From positions 13,328,001 through 13,392,000 of the forward strand of contig NC_135010.1 of NCBI RefSeq assembly GCF_051020985.1: a stretch of DNA of 64,000 nucleotides, written 5' to 3'. Position 1 is the stretch's first letter. Each line of letters starts with the position of its first letter. Of this stretch, positions 22,665 through 35,300 are shown piece by piece. Source of the DNA: Nomia melanderi. Taxonomy: Eukaryota > Arthropoda > Insecta > Hymenoptera > Halictidae. The notes beneath the pieces were generated by a model. The model did no database searches. It was not told where the DNA came from and worked only from the letters and a program-made list of their open reading frames with translations. Both the position numbers and the translations under genes were made by a program.

Positions 22665-22902
22665 TTAACCCTTTGAACTCTGTAGGCTCCGATATTGCAC
22701 CAGTTATAATATCAAATATTTTAACGAGTCAAAGAAACTACCCTAAAATTATTCGATTTTCCACGCATCCAAATTTTCTACTAAGAAGGGAAATAGAAGA
22801 TCGAAGGAATGTTATAGCATTTTTCATTTTCACTAGAGATACCATGGAAATTAGTTACAGTTGTTGGTAAATTACACTACCATCTGGATTGCTAAGGGTT
22901 AA
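22665..22902. mobile_element. TTAA MITE, family I
   Basis: 238 bp from TTAACCCTTTGAACTCTG to GCTAAGGGTTAA. Ends are similar to family H at the first ten bases only, and the interior is different. Non-coding. Confidence 0.55.
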
Positions 22903-23269
22903 TACTAATAAACCGTGTTGTAAAGGTCGAAAAATGGTTTAAGCGAGGCGTGAAACATTTTACAGAATTTGATTCATAGGTTTAAAGGATACCGAGTAAT
23001 TTATAGCGACCGAGGTGGACAATTTTATGCACGAATCGAAGTTTCCGAGTAACGGTAATCCAGAGTTCGCCAAGGACTACGACTTCCTGCGGCGATAACG
23101 TTTAACACAGGGTCGTGCTATTGCTTCTGGAGTTATTATGGATTTCGTGTCACGATATCGGTGCCATGAATCGAGCTGGTTTACTGTGCGATAAAGAAAC
23201 TTGTGACACAGAACTCCTACGACGCTCGCCCATCAGTTGCCAGCGGTCTCTTGGAAATTATAGCCCCTA

Positions 23270-23731
23270 TTAACCCTTTGCACTCCGAAAGTACCTCTCG
23301 GTCATCACTCGATTGGTGCATCGAAATTGTAAAATTTCGTATTTAACGTTAAGTCTCGAGTAATCTGTCTGTACCATTGTTCCCCTTATTTTGTGAGTAG
23401 ATCCCTCGTTAAGTTAGTTTAACCCCTTGGCCCACGATTTCTTTCTCAACTTTCACCGATACGGCTACTCTGTCATTAACAATTTATTGGAAAAACAGAA
23501 AAATTCTAATCATATGCTATACCTACATTTCCTTTTAAGTATAACAGTTGATTATAGAGGAATAATATTTACTTCGAATTCGAATGAACCGAGTACTATA
23601 TATATTTGTTGAATCATGAAAATCTTCACGACTACTCATTGTAGGCCAAGGGGTTGAAAGAATGTCACCTATGTCTCAAAAGAATAAATTGAATACTCCT
23701 AGCGACAAATTTTTCGAGTGCAAAGGGTTAA
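23270..23731. mobile_element. TTAA MITE, family H, interrupted by family C
   Basis: Outer ends are TTAACCCTTTGCACTCCGAA and TTCGAGTGCAAAGGGTTAA. A complete family C element (23419-23657) lies inside. Removing it leaves about 223 bp, in line with the 201-202 bp of other family H copies. Confidence 0.8.
23419..23657. mobile_element. TTAA MITE, family C, nested in family H
   Basis: 239 bp from TTAACCCCTTGGCCCACG to TAGGCCAAGGGGTTGA; the right TTAA has become TTGA. It sits at the position where the 10752-10952 element reads CTAACTTTAAAGAATC without interruption. Confidence 0.8.
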
Positions 23732-23767
23732 TCCGGCGAGTTTCAGTTATTTTGATGGTGTACTTAC

Positions 23768-23925
23768 GTGGATGGGTTTCTGTATTTCTTCTGAATATGC
23801 AAGATCGCTCTCGGGCTTCGGACGAAAGCGTACGTCTGCCTTTTCTCCGATTCTGCGGTCGGGACGTTGTACGGTTGCAATCCGCGGTTGCACATCCTGC
23901 AGATCTCGGAGGTTCTCGTAGCCAT
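23768..23925 (-). CDS. Unplaced first coding exon (52 codons, phase 2 donor)
   Basis: Minus-strand ATG at 23925 in a strong Kozak context (GCCATGG), then 52 codons to a consensus donor AC|GTAAGT at 23767. The peptide has a CRMC pair (residues 9-12) and a basic, Tyr-containing C-terminal half (HIQKKYRNPS). It could be the 5' exon of Rsph3, or of an unrelated small gene. The phase fits a candidate Rsph3 acceptor at 21037/21036 (AG|G AAC), but that route meets an in-frame TAG at 20990-20988. I do not recognise the peptide. Confidence 0.4.
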
Positions 23926-23988
23926 GGCGTCTCCCTCGAATTCTCGCGCCTCTGATTTCAAACGAGAGGATCGCGACTCGATTTTCAA

Positions 23989-26900
23989 TAGGATTCTCGA
24001 GAGTTCCTCTCGGAAGAGTTTACGTTACCACCCAGAACTCCGGGTTAGATTTGTAGAATGACTTCCGGCGGGGTAGCCAAGGGAACGCAAACAGAACGGG
24101 TGCTCTTTGTATTGATGTAACATTTAGAAGGGGCCGGTACGCGACGATCCTTCTATCGATTTTTTAAGAACAGAGTGCGATGATTCCTAATTTCTATTCC
24201 GAAGGTAAATTTAATTAAAGTATATATTCGTATGATACACTCGAGAAATGACTTTATTGACGATTAAGGTTCCCTGTGGTTGGTAAGATAGGCAACTTTA
24301 GTGACAGAGGTTGGTAGTACGGATGACAATCGTACCAACGACAGTTCGACCAGACGATCTACCTTACTGACAGCTTCTGTAGTTTCCGGCAAAGCCCGCC
24401 GGGTGTGCCACCATCGATTTCTGGATCAGAATCGTTTCGGTCAGTTTCCACCCCTTGACCGTGTTCGCGCCACTTTGCACCCCTTAAATATTACCATGTT
24501 CTCGATCCCTAGACACCTTGCTACCCCCCGGCTAGCCACAGTCGTCTCCCTGTCACTTAAACGCTGTCGCATCTCGGCGAGAGTCTAAGTGTAAATGAAA
24601 CTCTACGCGGCGATTCGAGGAATACATAAATACCGATCGTCGAAGTCGAATATTCAACGAGAGACACGCCTTCCGCTTTCATTGCCGTGATTTTTCGAAA
24701 CAATCACCACGCTGTTAGGGGCAAAGGAACACACCGACCCCGACATTAACGTCCGCTGTTCCGTCGCGGGCACGAATGTTTGAATTAATGCGAGGGTGTG
24801 GACGGAGAAGGGCGTTTCGGGTTAGTTACACGATCGAAGGGTGGGTCAGGAATGCTTGTCCTTCCTGATTCGGTTGAAAGGAGGAAGAAGGCCCGTAGAT
24901 CGATTCGAATGGGAAAAAAATAGAGAGCACGGAGAGAAGAGGGATTAGGAGGCCGAGGGAGGGAGAGGTTCGGGGCGAAGTCAGGGGCGTAGGAGGAGGC
25001 CCGACGCAGAAGGAGGGACGAGGAAGAGGGCAACGATTTTGGCACCCTGCTGAGCCTCCTAATTGCCTCGCCATCCTTCCCTCGAAACGTCCAGCACGCC
25101 CTTGAACCCTCTCTCGGTCCGCCAAACGTCCTAAAAGCCTACCGAGGTCCGAACCTCCTCTTTCTCTCGTCTTCGCTCGCTCTCCGTGCGCTTGCGATCT
25201 TCCTCTTCCTCCTCCGCCCCCTCCTCCTCCTCCTCCTCCACCTCCTCCTGGTCGTCTACCACTCCTTTCTCTTCATCCAGGACGGTGAATAAGCAACATC
25301 ATCTATCACACTGCGCGAAACGATATATTTGTTTTCGCCGGACCTCTTTAATTATTTACATCCAGCCCCCGAGAGCGGAGCCCTCGGGTTTACATTGCCC
25401 CTCCCGCGCGCTGCGCCTCCGACGGTCTCCCCTCGTGCGACCGGCAACGCGGTTTTCGTCCGCTGGAAACGCGAGGAAAAATTCAGGTGAAGGCTGCGAG
25501 AAGGCAGGTAGCCGAAGAGAGGTGGTTCCCCGGCAGGAATCTCGCTACCAGCGGATACAGGATTCCAGTGCAGGAATAAAGTAGATCGCAAAGTAGACCG
25601 ATTATCACGGTGGAATGTCCGTCCCGGAATTCGTGATGAAATTCGATCTCGCTATTGGAACCACCAGATAATGACTAGGAAGTCTAGGGGCGTGGTAATG
25701 AGGGCCGGGCTCAAGCGAGACCGAGTTCGCCCGATCCTCCGCGCGACTGCTCTCTTTCTCCTGTCGGTTTCGCGTTCCCGGCCGGTGCCGGGCCCCGTGC
25801 CCGGCAACTTTTCTAGCCGGTTCCCCGTCTCTCTAGCTCCGGTGATAAATTACGCCGGAGATATCTGCGCCTCCTCCTGTCGGTCCGTCGAGGGTACGTT
25901 CACGTTGCCCGGGCGGAAGACAACCCCTCGCGGCCGGGTCCGTGGCCCTCGAGCCCACTTCGTCTTCTTTGGCAGTTTCATCTGGGCCTGCTCTAGCCGC
26001 AGCGCATCAATCTCTGCCCCGCGAATCATCCGTGGCCCGTCTTCGAACGCGCGCGAGTGCTCCGGCGACCTCGGAGCGAAATTTTCCACCGTTGCTCTTC
26101 GCGCAGCGAGTGTCTTCGGAGGCAGCGAACGAAGACGCTGACGCGACCGAAAGCGCAAAGCAAACAGTACGCGCGATCCCTCCTCTCGCGAAGAGGATCC
26201 CCTAGAAGACAATTCCCCGGGAATTAGCTGGCGTCGAAAGTGTTTGCCCGCGTTCGAATATTTCACGCGGGATCCTCTCGGTTTTTGGTGAAAAGGATCC
26301 GGTCCCTTGTTTGTTTTGCGCTGGGCTCGATTGTCCGGTCGACCGAACAGAGGTAAAGGGAGGCTAAACAAGGAAGCTATCGCTGCTAGCGTGTGCTCGT
26401 CGTCCACGGCTGCGGCTCCCCGCGCGCCTAGGAGGAGGCTCGTTTACACCCGATCTCCGGCAGCTTCCCGTCCACCTTTGTCTCCTTTCTCCCTTTTCAC
26501 CTTCGCTTTCCTCCCACCGCTGCTCCCCTTTCTTCCCTGTCCCGTCCACGACGACGACGATCCCGCGCCGAAGTCGCAAAAGCGTCGCATACCTCGGAGA
26601 TAGGAGGTCGCGCGCGACCGCGGCTCGAATTTGGAACAAGGCCGATCTAATGCGCGGACAATGTTAACTGATGAACGAAGCCCGGGGCCCCGTTGCAAAG
26701 AACAATGCAGTCACAGGGAAACACGGGAGAAAAAACAATGGGCTCCCATTAGCATCTACCTGAGTCTCTTGGGTCTCCTCTCATGGCCAGCTCCTCTCCC
26801 CCTTTTTCCTCCTTTTTTTCCCTTCCCTCTTTCTTTTCTCTTGCCCCACGAAATCCTCCTCCACCTCCTCCTGCTCTTCCTCCTCCGGCTCGTTCGCCAG

Positions 26901-29175
26901 CCTTCTCCGCCCTTGTTCCTCCGTGCGGGCTGCAACTCTATTCCCGCAGAATCGAGGAAACTCCCGGCACGGTGCTCCTCCCGGTCGTTTCACGGTTTAC
27001 CGCGTTAAATATATTGCGCTTTTTCAATTTTTGCCGGACCCCTCGACGGACCCGTCGTGGGCCGGACGGAACCCCCTCGACGTTCGTTCGACCGCGGAAT
27101 CGATCGTCTTAATGGATCCGAACGTTTTATTAACGGCCATTCGCGTAGCAGCCGTCGTTACGCGTACGCGTTTACGATTAGTGTCGCCGGGCCTCGGGCC
27201 AACGGCTTTTAATACGAATCAACGAAAGTCAATAAAATTAAACGCTTTCGAGCCGATACCGAGAGCCGGCCCGGCGACTAAACGAATTAGCGCATCGAAC
27301 GCTAACGAGAAAGAAGTCTCGGCCGCATGCATCCCCGGCGCTCCTCACCTTTTCCCTTTCCCCGAACTCTCGCCGAGTAGCCCGAAGGGACCGCGTCTCG
27401 TGGCGCCGGTGAAATATCGTTTGACCGCAGGTGGAACCCAGCCGACTTCTCGAAAAGCCATAGATCCTTTTCGAAATTTTCACCGGCCCTCGCCGCTCGG
27501 CCCGATCGTTCCCCGCTCGTTTTCACGTGACCGAACGATTGTTTGTTAATCATCTGTAACCGGTAATTACTTTCGGGGAGTGCACTATATTATCGAGGTA
27601 ATTATTCGTCTGTCTCCCGGCTGACTCGCGCCGCAGATAGCCGGACTACGTTCGACGAAATCGAGGAACAGGGTCAACCGATGATAACGTCCAACAGGTA
27701 ACGTCGTGCTCCGAAGATAGCATCGAGTTTTCGTCGAATATCGACGCTACGAAGATAACCGGCTAACTTTTGATATTCTGCGGTCGTGGTTTATACAACT
27801 GGAACACTCGTGTTCGTTTCTTTAACGATTCGCTATGGTGATCTCTGTTTCAAAGGCGCCTTCGACAAGGTAGGTGCAATATTCGGCGCGACACCTCACA
27901 CCTGCGCAATCGTTTCTCTTTCGGAGGGTGCACGGTTCGAAGCGTCACCGCGTGACGATGCGTTCCTCTCGGATCATCGTTCATGTATTCCACTTAGGTT
28001 CAACCACGGAGCTACGACCCTCCTACGGGAATAAAGATGTAGCACGAGGTTTGAACACAGAATACATCGATTATCCGTCTGTCGATCGAAACAACGGTTC
28101 CCAAAAATTTGTAACAGCAGACAAAAGGATCTACCCCCGCGCAAGTGGAAGTCGGTCGTCGAGCATCGTCACGTATATCTCCGGATCGTCTAACGGAACG
28201 CAGCAACAACTGTTACGTTGCAGGGAGAACGTAGGAAAAAATTGGAAACAGCGAGTCCGACCGGTGGTTCGTGGCTTTCCCTCGATCGATTAACGAGACC
28301 GGTCGTTGTAGAACAACGGATCGCCTCGGTTAACCATTTCTGCGTCACCGTCGCCTCGTTGCGGCCCGAAGACACGGGGGTTGCTGGTTGCACGTCGGAT
28401 CTCGGAAGGGACGAGAGCTCTCCCGTCTGCAGCCTCGTTCCTCGGGACGCGGGAGTAAGTAACCCCCGATCGCCGCGAGATAACGGGAGCGGCGCGTAGA
28501 TCATGTAGCGGGATCGCGATCGTGAGCTGATAGGGCGCGTCGCGTTTTGTTCTTTCGGCGATGAGAGCAACGATCAGATAATTTTCGTCGGCCGGGCCGA
28601 ACGGCGGGAGAGGAGCTGGCAGAAAAGAAAACATCCTGACTGGTCGTTCCGCACCAGTTCCCGGTACCGGAAAGCGACCAGCTTCGCGTCACCGGACAAC
28701 CTGTCCGCGCGCAGGATTCGCCTCCGCTCGTTCGTTGCGCCCGGGTCCAGGTAAAACACAGCCACCTTCCTTATCTCTCTCCCTCCTCGTACCTTTCCTT
28801 CCGCTGCCCATGAAAAATGAAGCTTCACCGGGCCGGGGAGGCCGGGGGAGGGGGGAAAAGCGGCTGCAGTCACGAACGCGAAACAGTTAGAGGGTGAAAC
28901 GGTAAGATCCGGGAGATCTTGCTCGATCACCTTGCGTTTTCCACCGGCCTTTCCTCTCGCTTCTGCGTGAAACTTTAACGCGCTCGCCTCTGTCGCGGCA
29001 GAAGCGAATCTAAACTATTAATCATCGAGACAGGATTTCGTAGGCGTTAAATAGAATAGTACTCTACTGCATTGTCACTCGTTTCAAAGCTGTAGAATGT
29101 CCCGAGAACACTTTAGCCGGAGGACTCTCTCCTCAGCGCTGTTTATTGCGCCCCGAGACTCGGGGATGCTTTCCC
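23989..29175. other. GC-rich intergenic DNA, start of the vvl regulatory side
   Basis: No gene supported. From about 24.7 kb G+C rises sharply and stop-poor frames appear on both strands at once, which is compositional. Contains pyrimidine-rich and CTC-repeat tracts (25221-25250; also 26.79-26.89 kb). No MITE is seen between 23.73 and 29.18 kb. Confidence 0.45.
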
Positions 29176-29340
29176 TTAACCTTTTAGGCACGACGCGCCA
29201 CTATAGCTCCGTCGCTACCAATATATCATAGATCATACCCAATTGTATTACTAATTGTTAAAGTAAACCGTTAAAGTTAAATTACGTGTATCATATCTTC
29301 CAGAAAAATTATGATTTAATCATCAAAAACTTTATTCCAA
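29176..29340. mobile_element. TTAA MITE, family B, right end lost
   Basis: Starts TTAACCTTTTAGGCACGAC and follows the 15363-15555 copy for about 165 bp to CTTTATTCCAA, then diverges. The subterminal palindrome is shortened by a small deletion. It is the last TTAA element recognised before the vvl domain. Confidence 0.75.
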
Positions 29341-32300
29341 TGTACTCGCGTAGAAAGACGTTGGAACTCGCAGACATCGCTACGAGCGATAGCTTTGGGT
29401 CTTCCGAAGTTTCTCGATACACGCTGCGCTCGAGGAAAGAAAAACGCTCGAACCCGTCGCTGCATCACCGCGTGTTTCAGCGTGTGCCCTTAATAACCGA
29501 TTGAAAACAGCGCAGGGCTTCGCTGAGATTACCTTACAACCAGCAGCTATCCCAACCGTCTCACTCCCAACGAATCCAACGAATCCGGTGAGCAACGTAA
29601 CTAACCCTTATCCCGTCGAGGCCCGTTCCTCGAGTTCTCGGTTTCCATCGCGAAGAATCGCGGCAGTCGACGCGCGATCGTCGAGCGGAATCGACGCTCG
29701 TCGGTCGAACGCGTCGATCGATCGCGAATGTCAGAGGGTCGTGACCGCGGCGTTGATACGCAATGCAGATTGAGCGCGGCGCGCGGCGACGCGGTCGAAT
29801 ATTCGAGCGGACGGGGCACGCTGGTATCGCGGATAGATCGGCCGCGGGTGGTGGGTCGGGACGGGGGACGGACGAAATGCGAGGAGACGCGAGACGGGCG
29901 CGTCGCGTCGGTGACGATCGTCGGTTGACAAGCCTCTCCGGGCCGCGATGGAAAGCCGTCGGCGAGGAGCTCGACGCCGGGGGCACGCGAGGACCGGGAG
30001 GGCCCGGGGAGGAAAGAAAAGCAGAACAGACAACGATACGGGGTTCGATCGCGGGAGATACATAAATGCATTAACGAAGAGCCGCCGCTCGGTGCGCGAC
30101 TCCTTTTCGACGTCCCCTTGGTCCCTCACCTGTCCCGCGCCCCCCACCCCCGCCCGTCCATCGACGCACGCCGTCTTATCTGAAGCGGCGAGTCGCGCGA
30201 GGGATATCGAGTCGCTGTCCGATTCCCGTCCGAAGTCCTTATCGCGTTATATATCCTACGGTCGCCACATAGATAACGCCCGAAATACATCCATTATTCA
30301 GGCGTTTTGTTCGCATATTACGTAGGCATCGACATGCGTGTCCGGCTTATCTGCGCCGGCATATCGGCGTTGCCACCTTTACGTAAGGATGCCGCCGTTT
30401 AACGCCGCTCCTGAAGGATATTAAGCGGCCGGCGTCGATCCCCGCGCCTCCGACGGAATATTCTCCTCTGTTTCCTGTTGTCGCGTGGAAATCCGCGTCA
30501 ACCTCGATCCGCCGATGCGCAGATTCCGCGCGGGAAACGATCTTCTCGGAACGCGTCTCCGTGGAACGAGATCGGGGGAAAGAGGTTGTATTGGTTGGAG
30601 TGTGTTATTAAATCTTTGTATCGGAGATCGTGGATTCTTCGGATTCTTTCGTGATATAATTTACTTTGTAATGAATCGGGGGACGGTCGAGAGGAGGGGC
30701 GAAGCTCGGAGAGGCGAGAGTTATGCGAGGTACGTGGCTTCCGCGACGGAGACGGCCGAATCTTCGGCGCGATCTTCCTCGACTTTTGTTCCACGTCTCT
30801 CCGCCACGGTCACGGAGGATTCCGTCGATCCGTCCGATCTATCGACGCGATCGTCCGAAAGCACGCCGGTCCTCGACGGGACAGCGGCTGAACGCGCGGA
30901 CGATCGGCACAGTTGTTCGACCTTTCGCGACCGAAAACCATTGTTTACTCCGTCCGCGAGCGTTATCCGGCGGAGTGATCTGCCGCGCGGCGGAGACGGC
31001 TGTCCAGCGACAGACGGAAGGCGATTATTCGTGCCCGAGACGCGCGTCGTTCGAGCGTATCCGGCTGCTGCCGGTGGTTTACCTACCGCGCGCGGCTTGT
31101 TGGCGCGACCGATTAGCGCGATCTTGCCGCGAAACGCGCGGCAGATTCAATAAGAGGAAGCTAATAACCGGTAGTCTAAGAATTCAATATCCCCCGGCGG
31201 TTTTCCCTGAGCTTGTTTACTTATGGGAAGACTTTGTCGACTCTAATTGCGGCCTGATGCATGCGGCAGGGACAGCCGCGTTAATTGCGATACAATTCGC
31301 CGCCGAATATTATAAATCAGTTTCGGCCAAGGTATGAATTTTCATGGTGGGAAGAGTCGCACGGTTAACAGGTTAATATTGTCTGGCCGGCGGATCGGCG
31401 GATCGAGGACCATCGCCGGGGAGATTTTCGAGCGGAATCAGACAATGAACGCGAACCCGAGCAGCGGGACGCGGGAATCTTAGAAAGTGTGTCGAAACGA
31501 TAAAGGAGTATCCCTCGGCGTAAAAGAGACGCGTCAAGTTTCAGCGGGGGGACGTGGACGCGTGAAAGAGGATGGAAGTTCGAAGCCGTGAGAATTCACC
31601 TGCGCCTAGAGCTGCGTCGCGAGGAGGAACCAAGGAAAAAGGTGGAACGGGGAGGAAGATCTCGCCCCCGCTCGTCTGCCGCGCATTCGTTCTTCCCGCG
31701 CCGCCGTCGTCGTCGTGGATCGGACGCGGCCCATAAATTGTCCACTTCGGGTATTTAAACGATAGATCATGTTTTAAACAAAAGTCGCGGTGATCCGAGC
31801 AGGGCTCGAGGGAACAGAGACGCACGGACGCGGGGGGAGAAGAGCGAGCGAGAGAGGCGGAGGGGGTGGAAAGGAGAGAAAGGGGACGAAACTGGGAACG
31901 CCCTGAGTTTTACGCCATATATACTGGACCGACCCCATAAATCCTTCATCCGCCTCGAGCTCCGCTATCCGCGCGGCTGTTTTCTAATATTTTGATTTAT
32001 GCCGCTTTCACTGGGCTAATTTGCCGGCCTTTATCCTTTATTTGCGCGTTTAGGGGTGAAATTTGTCCCTGGAGCCGGCCGGTCCTCTCCACAATGCACC
32101 GTGTCGAGGATCGCTTTCCGTCGACCATTGTCGGGGATTCTCTCCGTGCGGCGGTTTTGTTCGGCGACGAACAACGCCCGAGGAATCCTCCTCGACCGGG
32201 AAACCGCGGGGGTGAGACGGGGAGAGTTCGGCTCGGTTGCGAAACCTCTTCAACGGTGGTTGTTCAGGCGGGTGGGGGATACCAAAATATTTTCCAATGT

Positions 32301-35300
32301 TGCGGCTGCTCGCTCGATTTCTCCGCGCCGGAGGGAACCGACGATCGCTGCGCACCCCCTCTCTCGAGTCATCTTCCTGCCCAGGAATTTCGAATAACGA
32401 GTTCGAAGATGGTTCCCGTCGATGATCGAGTATCCAAGGATACTCGATCGTATTCGAATTCTTCGGCAGGGCAAGCTAAATACAGCGAATATCGCGTCCG
32501 TCTTGAAAGGGTTGAAATCGAGGTTGATCGCCATCCGACGAGAGGAAGACTCTTCGAATAAAAAGCGGTCGTAAACGGCGTCCGCGTCGGGGGCGGACAG
32601 CTACAGCCATCGAAACGGAACGATGAATCGTAAATTACGAGCGTCGTGGCTCCTCTTTCGTTCCGGGCCTGCGATGCTCGAAGATCGCGCGTGTACCCGC
32701 GCGTTACGCCGCTGGAGCGGAGGGAAGGAAAAAAACACAGCGAGGGGCGGGTGGAGCCGCTCTGCCATGCTCGACTTCCTGGGGATCCACGTGGCTCCTC
32801 CATTGTGCGCGCAATGGTTCTAATGATTCGTCCTGATCCGGCTCGGTCCCTCCGGGGGTCGTTTTCATGGCGCGGAACTCCGCGACAAACCTAATACGAG
32901 CGCAGCGCGGGACACTAGGGGATGAATCGCACGGAACTCTTCTTATTCTCGCTGGATTCTTGGTTTATCGATTCCGGTTTGCAACTGGTGCCTCTCCATT
33001 CGTCTCGCTGCATTCCGCGTTGCGTTCTTTTCGAGAACGACGCGAAGACGGCGTCCGAAGTGTCCTCGGAACGCGAAGAAACGTTGAAAGACCGACAGGC
33101 GGTGACCCCTCGGCGATCTTATGGGCTTGTATCTCCGGTGATTGGGGTGGATATTTCGAGGGGATCATCCACGGACGAGTAATGGCTCGGTAATACGACG
33201 TGGAGCGGGGCCGAGCACGCGGCAACCGGAAACGATTCAATTCGGGGACGTCTCCATCCGCGCCCCGGCCCTCGCTAACTGTTAATTTATCGTTCGGTAA
33301 GTGACGCAGCTTATCGAAAGGATTCCGGGCCAAGAGGCGGGCATTGTTCGTTGTTCGCGGACGCCGGATCGCCGCTTTGTACCGTTTCTGCGGGAGTTCC
33401 CGTCGCGATCCGATCGAACAAAGTTGTCCCCGTTGCCCGCCGGCGGACTTTCCCCGGTAACGTCCTCCTCCGAAAACTGTCCTCCGCCCGTTTAAAGAGC
33501 TCGAACACCGGGACATCTGTTCGCGGTTCCGTTTCCATCGAATCCGCTTCGCCGCGTCGCTTCCAGCGATCCGGCTAAGCCCGTCCGATTGATTCGCCGA
33601 CGGAATAATAGAAACGCGGTGACGTCCCGGCGCATCTGCTCGAGCGGACAGAGACAAATGGCTGCGGTTCCAAAAATAAAAGAGATCCGCGCTTTTGAGT
33701 CGCAAGAAAGGATCGATCTTAACTACCGATGTCGTCGGACGTTTTCCCGCACGTTTCCTCGTGTATTTCCCAAATCTTACGCGCCAGCTCGCGGCACTGG
33801 AAACGCTACGCTCGTCCGCTGGCGTTCGTCGCTGAGGTTTCCTCACGAGACGCCCACCGCGTGGCATGGGAACCACACCGTGCCGTTGCCGCAGGATTAA
33901 TTTCACGGTCGATAATTCTTTTCTCTCCACGTCGAACGATAATGCGGCCGTCCGATTGCGACGCCGGGAACAAACTCCGATCCTGATTCGTAGGCATTCC
34001 GGCCCCACCACGAGGAACGAGGCCTCGTTTATCAGCTGTCCGTGCGCGCGCCGTCTTCGGTAATGAATTACTTGACCCCCGCATGACAATCGCTCAGGTC
34101 AATGGAACTAACGGTCGCGTTATAATTCCATTTACCTTCTTTCTCTCCATCTATCACCTTAACGCTCGGATTCCCGATTGTTCCAAGAGATTCCTGAAAG
34201 TCCTCTTCCTCGTGGATTAAGCAGAAATCACTGTTGTTCGGGTTCATCGAATAAGGGTCAGCTCGCGCCATTTTCGAGGATTCCGCGGTAAACGAAGCAT
34301 CGCGGGGATAAGTACAGATTTCCCGAGTCTCGTGGATCCAACCAGCCGATCATCGATGCCTCGCATGGAGGCGAGGATCGGAAACAGCGGGACGCGGGGG
34401 AGGATAGGAGCGGGGTGGCGTGGCGCGGCGCGAGTCCCGAATCCAGCGCCGAAGCAGAAATATCGGGATAATACATTGGGGTCCAGACAGGCCTTGTTTA
34501 TAATGGGTTGAACAAGGGTGCTAGAAGCCAGTGGGGGCTCCGGCCCCCCTAAGGCGCGGGTCTTATGGGGCCCCATAGGGACCGGCGGTGTTAACCGGCG
34601 GGCAGTCTCACTGCGGTCGGTGTTTGCTCATGAGCCGCGCGTGGTATTTAGGGATAACAAGAGGGCCACTTCATCATCCGCTGGAACGACGACCCCACGA
34701 TCCCTTTCTGCCTCTGCTTCGTGTGTCCTCTCCTCCTCTTTCCTCGTCCGCGCCTCTATCATTTTCTTCGACTCTCTCTCTGCCCGTTCCTCTCCGAGGC
34801 AGCTCTCTGTTCTGCCTTCTGGTCCGCGAGTCTCTCGTTTCTCCGGCATCCTCGCGCCACCCCACAGGTCTCCGCCTTTTGTTTCTCGCCAAGGATCCTC
34901 CGCCCGCGCCTCGTTCACGGGCTCGGCCGTAGTCGTCCGCTTCGCTTTCGGGAAATTGATTTCTCTTTGTTTTACAACCTTGTTACGCGGTGTTCGATTC
35001 GATTCGCCGATGGAATGGTTTGCCTTGAATCACTCGGTCTATCAGGGAATTGCGTGTCTCCGACTCGTGGCTTCGAACGGACGCCTAGCTTAAGGGCTAG
35101 TGAACGTTGAGGACGCGGCGCAGTAAATCCAGGATCTCGCGATAGGGAAGAGGCAGCCGCATCGGAAGGGACGAGGGAGAAGGAAATGGGAACGGTGATC
35201 GAAGAACGTCCGATCGAGGGATCACCGGTGGCGACGTTTTCGCCTGTAGATCGATCGATCGGCCGGTTCCGCTGGCAGGGAAATAGATTTAGCCCCCGCT

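Noticed and set aside
30041..30056. GGGTTCGATCGC as a tRNA B-box
   Set aside because: No matching A-box, anticodon arm or acceptor stem around it.
32965..34089. 374-codon minus-strand open frame
   Set aside because: Arg/Ser-rich, overlaps several open plus-strand frames, no domain or splice logic; expected from stop-poor GC-rich DNA.
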